A stretch of DNA of 64,000 bases from Pelecanus crispus (lineage: Eukaryota; Chordata; Aves; Pelecaniformes; Pelecanidae), in the NCBI RefSeq assembly GCF_030463565.1, contig NC_134648.1, positions 47,120,346-47,184,345 on the forward strand. Reading direction: 5' to 3'. The notes beneath the pieces are model-generated. The model was not told where the DNA came from. It saw nothing but the letters and a program-made list of their open reading frames with translations, and did not search any database. Positions within the stretch are counted from its first letter, which is position 1; every line of letters begins with the position of its first letter. This document shows, in pieces, positions 1-11,300 of this stretch. The position numbers were made by a program, and so were the translations under genes.

Positions 1-427
1 TACTGACCAGCAGCCAGCTAACATATGGCCAGAGTCTCTTCTTTCCCCCCGACCCATGGTTCTTTCTCCACTTAAGCCACCTCGATTCCTCCCTTGATCC
101 TCCCCCTAAACATTGCATAATAAGTTTTACACATCCTGAAGTCCCTGTTGCCTCCAATAATAAGTTTGGTCTTTCCTATAGCCCAAGACAATTTTGTTTT
201 CTTACCAGTTAGAAAAGTTCTGGTTGAACATCCACAAGATTTCACTTCAGCAGTGGCCCATTGATTAGTGTCTGAGGAGTTCTGGTCTTTGTTACTCTCG
301 CCTGTAATTTGCTAGATACAACTGTCTGCAGTTTGTTACATTCAACACAGTTGTATCAGTGTGTTCAATTTATTACTTCTGTTTCTTGCCTTTTAGGCTG
401 AATAGCCATTAGCCAGCTATCTGTACA
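1..427 (+). repeat. Dispersed repeat copy A (family unassigned, possibly LTR fossil), cut by the window edge
   Basis: It shares an ordered set of blocks with copies B to E: a run rich in CCTTGATCC/TCCCCCTAAACA, then CATAATAAGT, a GTTCTGGT block, a TTCTGGTCTTTGTT block, and the common end GAATAGCCATTAGCCAG. Only the distal part lies in the window. The family was recognised by comparing the five copies with one another, not from a library. It is old and diverged. Confidence 0.65.
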
Positions 428-2634
428 TTCCCCCACTTAAAAATGCGGAGGACTGTATCGCCTTGTCTCCTTGCTTTTTTGATTCTCAGCTTTACCTCTT
501 CAGAATGCTAAGGTCCTAGAGCAGAGGAGTTAGTACTGCTGTGAAGTACCTTTTGGGGAAATTCACAGGTGTAAATAGAATTGTTTTTATTGAGTCTTCT
601 GTTTCTATCCCTTTTCAGTCCATATGCAATACAGCAGGTATCTTAAACTGGTACTCTGAGCAGAATGATGATTACATGCTGGTAATTCACCACAGCCCAG
701 GTGATGTGGTAAGGTATTTGTTTCTTAATGGAGCAGCCAGAGTAATTTCAATCACACTCTTCAGGAAAAGTAGCTGCAAATTCGTAGTAGCTGAGTAGTC
801 TCAGCACAGGCTGCAAGGATTTCCTTTCTCTTGCCTTGTGGTTGGTATCTCGTAACTGCTATCAAATTTTCTCCCAGTTCTGAATGATAAGGTGGGGGAC
901 TTCGTTACTTCAGTCTGTGAGTGGGTGGATTCCCATAGATTATTTCTGACAGCCAAGGACCAGGATAGTTGGAATGCTTGTTCCCTCATTCTTCAAATAA
1001 GAGCTGTAACTGGGCCTTGTCTTTTCTCTACTTCAGTAAGGTATTTGCTAATTAGGCGTGTTTACATAATAGTCCTGTTTCCCCATAGCAGAGTTGCATT
1101 TCCTTCCCAGCAAGCCCAGAACAGAGTAGGTTGTTCTCCAGGAGGGATAGGCCTGATGCATGAAAGCTACAGTGGTTGCAGAGGGCATCCTTTCCATAGA
1201 TGCTGTCTTCTAAACCATGTTCCTCAATACTGATCAAGGCCATTTTATACTACAAATTGGAATTCATTTGCATTGTGGATTACCCAATCTATACACACCT
1301 CTTTCTCGTTCTGATTGTGAAAGTAGAGTGTTAAGTTAGTACTGTTTTTCTACTCTGTTGATGTGAACCTGGTAGATACCCTTTTTACACCTTTCCCAAA
1401 TAGCAATTCAAGTACCTCTGAAAGTCAGTCATGATTTTATATCCTCTGGGGAGCTATGGTACCATAATTCTTATAGCCACGGATGTTCTTTCGTATCCCC
1501 TACTGTGGGAGAAAGGTATTAATTAAGAGAAAACTGTATTTGTGTAACATCTAGATAACATTAATCAAAGCACTATAGATGGATTGCATAAGCTTCTTTG
1601 CTACTGGTCTTATCCGTAAAGAAGCCACCAATGTGCCAGAAAATGTTTAATACTTGAGTACAGGTGAATCCTACTTTCATAGGAAGTTATAAAGTTGCTT
1701 CGAGACGGTTTGTAGGGGCAGATGGATCTGCTTTTCCTTCTGGACTCCCTGCTCCCAAAGCTGTGTTACCAGCATTCCTCAGGGAACTGATAAGATCTGC
1801 ATTTTGCATGCTTTGAACCTTCAGGGTGATTTTTTGTTACACTTGCAAATATTTCCAGCCGCTTCCACCACACTGATCCACTACAGAGTGCTTTCTGCTG
1901 TCAGGGGTAGCTCTGGCACAATCAAGTGAACTACAGCTCTGGTCTATAAATTGAATTGGCTGTTGAAAAGGGGGTTGAGAGAGGTATTTTAGCCTCTCAT
2001 TTCTCTCCCTGTCAGCACTTGACAAGGAGAGACTCTTGGGAATGAATTCATTCCCCAGAGGTTGTATGGGAGGAGGGAATCCTAGTGCAGCCTGCCCTCC
2101 ACACCCTTCACCTCCAGCCCCTCCTGTCCCCTCTCCCCCTCCGCCTCTGCTAAATGTTCTGTTGACCTCTTGGGTTTGTAATGGTTCACTGGTGAAATTT
2201 AGAACAGAAAGAGTATCAATTAAAAGCATGGTCCCTTCTGCTCTGTGAGTCTTAATCTAGCTCTCCAGTGGGAGGAGGGATCTGAAGGTTAGTACTGGAG
2301 CAACTTTCCCCCCTGTCCCTCCCAGCCACCCCCACCTCAAACAAAGCAGCTGCCTGACACTTCCGGGCTTTTGAATCATCTGATGAAGGGGGTCTGTTAT
2401 GGGACACAAGCTTAACACGATCTGTCCCAGATGGTCATATTCTCATTTGTTTCTGTAGTGTTTTGTGTTACTTTTAGGATCTCTAGGGGGGGTTCCCAGT
2501 TCTTTAAACAGAAGTTCTTCAGTTAAACCGAAATTCTTTTGTTGCAGTCCTTTGTCATTCCCCACCCCATCCCCACCCCCCAGGCCAGGGACATTATCCA
2601 AGCTTCTTGGTAACACAAGTGTTCTGCACTGCTT

Positions 2635-2685
2635 GTGGTGATAGACCCTGGGATCATCCTGTCCAACCATCTCTGTTGACCAGCA
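2635..2685 (-). repeat. Possible CR1 LINE 3' tail fragment
   Basis: The words ATAGACCCTGGGATCATCC and TGTCCAACC resemble the reverse of an avian CR1 3' end, where a run of the type GACC..GATCATC..TCCAACC is typical. The match is short and diverged and lacks the terminal ATTCTATG-type repeats, so the call is tentative. Confidence 0.3.
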
Positions 2686-3344
2686 GGGATGACAATTATT
2701 TGTTTAGTGACAAGATCCAAGAAATATTTTACATTTTTAGTACATAAATGGTCTACATTACAGGATTTTCAGAGTTATGTAGTGTTTCAGCAGAAGGAGT
2801 AAAAGGAGGGTATATTCAAGAAGGTGGTATGGCAGAGCCAGAAATAAAATTCTTCATAACAGGATGCAGCTGAACTTTGCTCATTTTGTCCCTCTCAGGC
2901 TTATAGATTCTCTCTGTATGACTCTCGCGTGGCCCATAAAGTTTGAATCTAAGTTGGGGATGTCCTTTTGCAATTAATCAATATAAAAATTTGTTTCAAT
3001 TTCCAAGGAATATCTTCGCTGTAGAGTAAAGCGACTTTACACCTCTTATCATTCCTTTTGTGTTCTGTTAATATTCTGTACCTTCAGTTTCCTTAACTAT
3101 TCCTATTCAGGTCCCCCAAGATGTTCTGTCTGCTTGTTTACAAATTCTAGCACTTTGGCCATATTTGCAGAAGGATCAGTCCCCTCCTTACATTGAGATT
3201 CTATAGTCACCATCTCAGGAATACTTACAGCCCATCTGGATCCTGTTTGTGATGCCACATATCATGTTGTTACGAGAGCTGACGAGCTGTAGCATCCAGG
3301 AGATTCCTCCCCTCCTGGTCCTTCAGACAAGAGACCGCTGGACT

Positions 3345-4332
3345 GCTCCCAGGTGCAGGCAGAAGTGAGGCTGAGCCTGAACTGCAAATATGTGCCCATG
3401 CACACATAGACAATACAGACACATATGGCTGTAAACACTAACACATGGCAGGACATGTGTTTTGCCTTTACAGGCAGCCACAAACACAAATGTCAGTCAC
3501 ATGGAACAGGAGGACCACAAATGGCCTAATTCTGTTCCTATTTATCAGATAATCAGGCTTGAAATTTGCTAGCATATCCCATCTGTGCCCTCTCTCAGCT
3601 GACACGCATACTCACAGTCATGGATCTGTCCAGTCTCTGCCAAACCTTGAGTCCTTCCAGTATCCATCTCCAGGCCCTGGGCTTTTTAATCCAGCCTCTG
3701 GTCAGAATCTTGGGTTTCCAGATTGTGGTTTCCTCCTATTCACAGGCTAGTCCAACTTGAAGTTAACTAGATGAACATACTCAGAAACTATTTAGGAGCA
3801 GACAGCACTTGAGAAGACAGGATAGACTACAGTGATGAGGCAGAGCAGCTGTACTGACCTGCAGCCTGCTAATGTGGTTAACACATTATCCCCCCAACAC
3901 TTCCTGTTCCCTGTGGTGATTCCTCTCCTATCCACCTTGATCCCTCCCTTTCCCCATCTTTGATCCTTCCCCTAAACATCCATAAGTTTTTCACGTTCCC
4001 ACAGCCTCCTTTTAAGACATCTTAATAACCTAGTCTCAGAATTTCCCCCATATCCCACAGGAAGTTTGCTCTTGCCTATGAGATGTGTTCTGGTAACCCA
4101 TGATAATGTTGTTCCTATCTCTTACAAAGTTTCTGGTTGAATTTCTTCAAGGTCACACTGAAGTCGTTCCTGTAATGACCCATCCATCAGTGTCCCAGGA
4201 GTTCTGGTCTTTGTTGCTCTCCCTTATCTGCAGTTTGTTAGCATTTGTGTATCTGCACATTTAATTTATCACCTCTCCTGTTCCTAGTCTGTCTTTTATG
4301 CTAAATAGCCAATTGCCAGATACCCTTACAAT
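3345..4332 (+). repeat. Dispersed repeat copy B (longest copy, about 1 kb)
   Basis: This is the most complete of five copies. From left to right it has a CAAATATGTGCCCATGCACA block, a TTCTGTTCCTATTTATCAG block, the phrase CTAGTCCAACTTGAAGTTAA, a GAAGACAGGATAGACT block, then the pyrimidine-rich TTGATCC/CCCCTAAACA region, and the common end TAGCC(A)..GCCAGATA. Copies C, D and E carry the same order. The left end is not sharply defined. I cannot name the family. Length and lack of coding sequence suit an old solo LTR or a non-autonomous element. Confidence 0.65.
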
Positions 4333-5186
4333 TTCCTATTTGCTTTCAGCTGCAAAACCAAATTAAAAGAAACATAAGAAAGCAGTACACAGTGTTTGTA
4401 ATTATTTTTTTCCCATATTCCAGTTGCATAGCTGTCAAAGGTATTCAACAATTTTGAACAGGAAGGAAGGTTTCTCAAAGTACTTGGCTCTCAAGATACA
4501 ACTGTCACATGAAAATTTTTACTTTCTCAGAATTATTTAATGTAGATTTGGGAGGGATGTATTCAGTGATTGGATTGATTTAGTTTATGGGAAGGGGTGG
4601 GGTTTTTTATTCCAAATTTTAACAATGAGCATGATTCATGTTCTTTTGTTTACTTCTGCTTCTTTTGCCCCCTTTTAATTCTCTCTACTAGCTTGTTATT
4701 ACTTTACAAAGCAAATTAGAACGATCTCTCTTCTTTTGAGCATCTGTTTGTGGCTGCTGCATTTTGTTTTACCCCTTAATGTTGCTCTGTGGAAGTGGAG
4801 GGTTTGAAGCAAAGCTTTCATATTGTAGGAGGAAAGTTTTATCTAAGGCTTTCTGTATAAAAATAGAAGAGTCCATAAACAAGTGTTTCATGGTAGAGTA
4901 GGCAGCAGCAGGGATCATGAACAGCTTTTAAATGAAAGACAATCCAGTAATTTAGAACCATCTTGCTGCTCACATTTTTTTAGTCCAACATCTTTCTTCT
5001 GGTTGCCTTGCTCTGTTATTCCTAACTCCCTTCTCTTTTTACCCCTCTTTCTCCTGTTTTTTAATCTTAAATTAGAATGCATGGCTTTGGAGGGGGGACT
5101 CTCTCTTATTGCCTATGTATTTCTTTGACAACATAAAAATAGTTCCCTCTTCTGACTGGGGCCTCTGGATAATCTTATAATATACC

Positions 5187-5700
5187 TAAAAGGAAAAAAT
5201 GCTAACCTTTCAAACTGCAGTCTGGCTTGTGGCCTAGTTCAAGTGGGATATTGCCATCTGAATGACTCCAGGACTTAATTTTTACCTTCATAACTGTTGG
5301 TGATGGCAGGCTGCTCGTAAGGGAGGATGACCTGGGAGCCACGGGTGATCCCAGCCCAGGCAGTGCCCTCAGTGACCAGGGCATGGTCCTGCAGCACCTG
5401 AGCACAGCAGGCAGAGACAGGTGCTGGACACAGGGTCCATCCACAGCAAAGTAATGAACCAGGTCCAGGGTCTATCCAGAGAGCCCAGTCAGGAGTAGCA
5501 GAAGATGGGGCTGGAGGCACTGATGCAGTAAAAGTCTGAGGTCCATCCAGGAGGCAGGGCTTGAGCCAGATAAATGCACAGCTCAGGAAGAGACTAAGAG
5601 CACAGGCTGAGTTTAAATGGAGCCTCTGGGCAGAGGGTGTGGGTGGGGGGTCCAGGTGAGACCACTCAGGGCAATTAAGGCTTCAGGGCTCTGACAGCAG
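5187..5700. repeat. Possible old interspersed repeat, unassigned
   Basis: This block is visibly richer in G+C than the A/T-rich sequence on both sides and repeats phrases such as GGTCCATCCA, GGTCTATCCA and AGGTCCATCCAGG. Similar phrasing occurs in avian interspersed repeats as I remember them, but I cannot place it. The minus-strand open frames across it match no protein I know. Confidence 0.3.
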
Positions 5701-7044
5701 TAACTCTTCGAGGTAAAACTGTTTGAGGAAGCATCAGTATTTCCAGTGTTTTCATGAGAAGAAATAAGCATAGAGAAATCAGAGCCCAAACTATTGGGAA
5801 ACTCTGCAGTTTCTTTGATTTAATGAACTTTGTCCTGATGCAGGAGAGGCTCAAAAGGCTGGTATCTGCTATAGAAATAATTTGGAATTGGGTGCCAGTA
5901 GTTCTGAAAATTAAATACTAAGAGAATCACAACGTACAAAGTAAGAATCAAATTATTAGTGACTGTTGGGTTTTAATCACAAATATACTATGGGCATATC
6001 ATACTTTTTTACTCTGTTTCTTTTGACACTGATAAACCATCTCACTGCACAGACAACTCAGTCTGGGCTTTCGTGAATGCAGGCTAAAATATGTCACAAT
6101 GAGGGTAGTAGCTTTTTAATAACTGTCTTGTGCAGTTTCCTTCTAAATGCCAAAGATAAAGGAAATCTGTTGCATACAGTTGTTTGCCAGACAGCAGCAG
6201 AATGCAGGATCTTTGTGTCAAGGAGTTTCCTAGAGATAAGGAATAGTGACTTGAGGGTTAAGTTTTCGGTGTGTTGTTATTTTCCATATTTCTTTCATCT
6301 GTGTTTTTCAAAATATCTTGAGAATATGAGTATAGGAGTAAGACTGTTTGACAGAACTTACAGACAAATAAATAGATCCTATATATGTTTTTTGAGGGGC
6401 ATTTTCTCTGAAATGTGGAGTATGTGTCTGAGTCTGTTACAACTGACCCCTTTCAGTCTTTCTGGTCTCCAGAAGTTTAATTGTATACAGGGGAGGGAGC
6501 TGAGACCATATTTGTTAAAAAAGCTTTTGGAGTTCATAGAAGAATTAGTTCGGTCCATTGCAAAAGTTGCGCTGTTATCTCCTAACTCCCAGCAGCGCTT
6601 CCTTTGTTAAATCAAAATATTTTAATATGGACTTCTGTGGCACCTGTAATGGAAAAAAAGAGTCTTATTTCTGTGTCTGTGCCTTGGAGGTAAAGAGGAG
6701 TCCAACATTATACCCAGTAGTGTGACCAAAGCTTGAGATGTTGTCAAGGGGACAGAATGAGTAAACAAGGCACATGGTTTACTGCTCTGAACTTGGTTAA
6801 ATATGGGAAGAATTTCAGGGGCAAGGAAAGGCATTTCTCTGACTTTTCCATTCCTTTTCAAATGTCAGATTCCCTTTTCTATAACTCAAGATTTTTAGGA
6901 GTTAGCCAGAAGTAATTTTTGCATTGACAGAGCTGACTGATGTTAAGGATAGCTAAATCTGCTGGACTGAACAACCCAGGCATTTCTCACCTCCTGGGCC
7001 CATCAAGATGAGGGCTGCTCCCTATTTCTGATCTTGGATCCAGC

Positions 7045-7842
7045 CACTACTGAGGTTTAGTACAATTTTCAAATAGGTGCACACACACATGCATTGTACA
7101 GATGTGACTGGCACCAAACAGGTTAACACAGGTAGGATGCTCATACCCACAGAAACACAGGCAGCGCAAGGTGCCTGATTCTGCTTCCAAGGGTTGCTGC
7201 CTAGAGAAAACCTTCATGGGTTTCTCCAGGATATGTCCCCACACCTCTCCTGCTTGCCAACTAGTCTGACTTGGAGGTCACTAGCATATGACACAGACAC
7301 ACTCTAGAGAGCGCGATCCCACAGGAAATAGTTAGGAATGGAGTTTAATAAGAAGACAGGACAGACTGTGATGGTTAGTTAACCAACTTCCTGCTTATAT
7401 GTAATGGGCCTCTTTTATCCTCCCCTTTGCATTTTCCTGTGTTTGTTCTGCCCTGATCCACCTTGGTCCCTTCCTTTTCCTGCCTTTGGCCTTTCCCTTA
7501 AACAATGCATAATAAGTCATGTACAATCCCCCAAATCTCTTGTTCAGTCCCAAAGTCCTCCTCAGGGAATGCATCTCAGTATAAGTCCTATACCTCTTTA
7601 TGCAATAGTCCCCCTTATTTTGCACAGTATTCTGGAGAGGGTTTCTTGTGTTGAATCCCCTTAGCTAGTGGGTTTCACACTGAGGACAGTGGCTTTAATT
7701 GTCCATCTTTGATGGTCTTAGGAGTAGCTGATTTGGGTGGATAAGGCTGTCTGTGTTCTCCCCCTTGTCATCCCAACCTTGTTCCTCTGATCTTTATCTG
7801 CCTATTTTGAATAGCTGTTAGCTAGATATCTTTGCAACTAGT
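7045..7842 (+). repeat. Dispersed repeat copy C
   Basis: Shared blocks with copy B include the CACACACATGCATTGTACAG region, CCAACTAGTCTGACTTGGAG, AAGAAGACAGGACAGACTGT, CCACCTTGGTCCCTTCC, CCCTTAAACAATGCATAATA and the end GAATAGCTGTTAGCTAGATA. Its tail is about 490 bases before the first recognised ZNF410 exon. Confidence 0.65.
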
Positions 7843-8331
7843 CTTTTGCTTGCTTTTTATTTAAAAAAGGCCAGCTTTCTTTCAGTTAAGTATTTAAAGA
7901 TGATGGTTTAAAAAAATACCTGTACCAAAGGCTGAGCATGGAAAACATTTACTTGGAAGCTTAGAGCCTAGTAAAGTTTCAAGTGGTAAAAGATGAATTA
8001 AAAAGGAATATATGCCTTAAAACATGGCATATATTGGTAAAATTTATGTTGGTAAAAGATTAATTAAAAAGGATTATACCCAAAGTAGCCTTCAGAGTAG
8101 TCTGCAATGATCCAGAGCTGTTCATTGTATGTTAAAGAAATGATGACAAATACAAACAAATCCTTCTTTGTCATTAATGTAAATTGAAAAACTTCCATTT
8201 ACTTTGATGTGTATTCATGGGATTATAATTCAGTGTCTCCTACAAGACAGTAGGGGGGTAATGGACTGGGTTTAGTACCTTTTTAAATGATTGGTGCTGC
8301 TCTTGACCTAATCTTCACTATCTTTTTTCAG

Positions 8332-11300
8332 CTGCTGGTTCAGTTTGTTCAGAATACTTCTATTCCACTGGGGCAAGGGCTGGTGGAATCCGAACCAAAA
8401 GACATCACCTGTCTTTCTCTCCTTCCTGTTACTGAGACCTCAGAATGCAACAGACTCATGTTGCCAGGTAAAATCTATGCGGCAGATCTTTGTGAGCCTT
8501 TACCTCTCGCTGATAAGGCATTACAGCGATGGAGGAACAAGTTCAGAAGGGCGACTGAAACTTTTCTCATTTAACAGTGAAGTCTGACTAGTTAGAAAAT
8601 TCCTTCCTCCTCCAATCTCTCTCAAGTTCTAATTTTTTTCTAGGAAAAATAACTTCATAGGTACCTTTTAGTCATAGTGTATTTATACTTTTATTTACTC
8701 TGGTTTCACTTTCTTCACTAGATGATGAAAGAGATCTCACTTCTCCGAGTCACACTAATTCTTCCAAAGATGTTTCTTCATCTGCTGTTTTGAGAAGTCT
8801 CCAGGTAAATGTGGGCCCTGATGGAGAGGAAACAAGGGCACAGAATGTACAGAAACCATCTGAACTTCTGTCAACTCCAGAGACTTCGAGTTTATTGCAA
8901 GACCTCCAGCCCAGTGACAGCACTTCATTTATTCTCCTCAACCTAACAAGAGCAGGTAATTCTCCTTCTGTTTGTCATCTGGCTGGATATGTCTCAGACA
9001 ACAGAATCCAGGAGATACAAGTACAGCTCTGTCCCTGCTGCTTTTGAAGGGGAAAGGTCATGAAATTTGCTGGGCATTACTGCATATTTCAGGAGCATTT
9101 AATTATCAACAGCTTCCTACAATGTAGAGGTCAGTGAAGACTTTTTCAGTGCAGCTATTGCATCTATGCCATGAACATTAGCCTCTGGGAAGCAAAAGAA
9201 ATTTCCCTCTGTTACATTATCCTTCTGTTTCATGAAGCTGTCTTCTTTTCTAGGGCTGGGGTCTCCAGCAGAGCACTTGGTGTTTGTTCAAGATGAAGCA
9301 GAAGATTCTGGGAATGACTTTCTCTCTCATGATAGCACAGACAGCAGTACCCCATGGTTCCTACGAGTGCAAGAATTGGCCCACGACAGTTTAATTGCTG
9401 CCACTCGGGCACAGCTCGCTAAGAATGCCAAAGCAAGCAATAATGGTAGGAAATCCCCTGCTTCTGTCTCAAAGGTTGAATGTTCCATACAAGGCCTCTA
9501 GTTTTGGCTTGTTTCTTCCTCTGTCTCTCACTCTCTCTTGCTTTTAATCTATTCTGACATGTCTTCAAATCGTCAGTGACAGAATTATACAGAACAATCA
9601 TGTAATTTTTCTGCAATATAAATAGGTCCTTCAGTTTTTCTCAGGGAATGAACTTCAGTGGAGCCAGCAGTTCTGTTGTAGTCCGCATGTTCTCTGGCAC
9701 ATGTAAAGAGTATCTTACTTCTGACTGCAGGTGTTTGTATTTCAACTTTCATTTTCACTTTCAAGTGTCTATTTTTAATGCATACTGTAATTCGTACTTT
9801 CTTCTTAGCTCCACTGAGTTTGGAGATCAGCTTTCTGGAGAATACATATTTGGATTGTCACATGCTTTGTGACTTAGTTATTTTAATAAATAATTGCAAA
9901 CAAATGCAATATCTCTTTTTTAGCTAAGGTGTTTTTAAAATTAGTTATCCTGCCTGATACTTAAAATTGGTGGGTTGATATCAATATAGAGACCATTTCT
10001 ACAATTTTTGATGCATTGGCTTTGTATTCTTCTTGTGATAAGCCTCATCTGGTAGCAGCTGGTCTGATATAGATAGTTTGTTGGGAATAGTTTATGGGCC
10101 TGGTAGAGTTTGCAAATCTGTGTCTGATCCCTGTTATGGGCTAGGCAGCAGCACATAGGACATGGTAAACAATTAGTAGCCAGGCATATACTTGCCTTAC
10201 ATTAGATTTTGCTGGGCTTTTTTTTCCAGGTGAAAATGTTCATCTTTGCTCAGGCGATGGGCAGCCGAAAGACTCTAGCCCCATTCCTCATTTATCTCGT
10301 GTGGAAAGGAAGCTGAAGTGCACAGTTGAGGGCTGCGATCGGACATTTGTGTGGCCAGCTCACTTCAAGTATCATCTGAAAACACACCGGTAAGCAGAAT
10401 AAAGCTATATGTTGTCATAACTTTGAAAAACTGTGCTCTGTATTTGGGATAGCATTAGTTTTTGACATCGACAAGCTGTGAAAATCTGGTATTACTCTTA
10501 GAAATACTAGGCCTGTTGCTTTAGGTCATTTATGTTGAAACACTTTGATCAGTTTTAGATTATTTTGGCAGGTCCTTGTTAGTGTTTGGTTTAGAATATT
10601 TGTATTTTAACAGGTGCTCAATAAAGAGCATCAGTATCACTTCTGTGGTATAGTGAACATTAGGACTTGTAGGATGCTATCATATTTTTATATATCTGAA
10701 CAAAGTTGCTTGCTCTAACAAATGACCCTAATCTTTTTTAGCTAAGAAATTGGCAGTCTCTAAGGTAAATTGTAGACAAGAAGCTTAAAAACTAGGAAGG
10801 ACTCCAATAGACTTGAGCCCATCATCGAGCCCATCATCTTGCCCTGAGACAAGGCCAGCAGTAATTGCGTATGTTATATTTACACATACAGTCATTTTTG
10901 ATCCTCCAGTGACTGAAATTCGGCAATGTTCCTATATAATCTGTTGCACTGCTTTACTAAATCATTCTGGGTAGGGAATAGGCAAGGTAGTATGATGAAA
11001 AGATATTACCTGAACAAATTCTTCCAGTGGACCACCCAGACACTAGTTCCTTAGGACTTAGGTCACTCACTTCGGTTGAGTCTCTCTGTTTTCTGATACT
11101 CATTTCAGTTTAAAATGTTTCTGCTTTTTATTTAATCAAAAAAAGAAGTTGAGTGTTCATCAAAAATACATTGCAGTAGCTGGTAATGAAACAGCTATTT
11201 TGTTGATTTCCAGGAACGACCGCTCCTTCACCTGCCCAGCAGAAGGCTGTGGAAAAAGTTTCTATGTCTTGCAGAGGCTGAAGGTGCACATGAGAACTCA

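Larger units (their letters stand above)
1..8331. other. Non-coding stretch upstream of the first recognised ZNF410 exon
   Basis: I found no exon here on either strand. The open frames are short, unspliced and unlike any protein I know. The stretch holds three same-orientation copies of a dispersed repeat (about 1-427, 3345-4332 and 7045-7842), a weak CR1-like tail near 2635-2685, an unexplained GC-richer segment at about 5187-5700, and a local direct repeat at 7983-8080. ZNF410 orthologues, as I recall them, have a short first coding exon of about eleven codons ending in phase 0 before the exon at 8332. I searched for it and did not see it, so this is either intron DNA with that exon further left or diverged 5' flank. 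Confidence 0.6.

Noticed and set aside
6077-6610. 177-codon plus-strand open frame
   Set aside because: It is long for A/T-rich DNA but starts without context, shows no domain or family match, and has no flanking splice structure that joins a known gene. Treated as chance.
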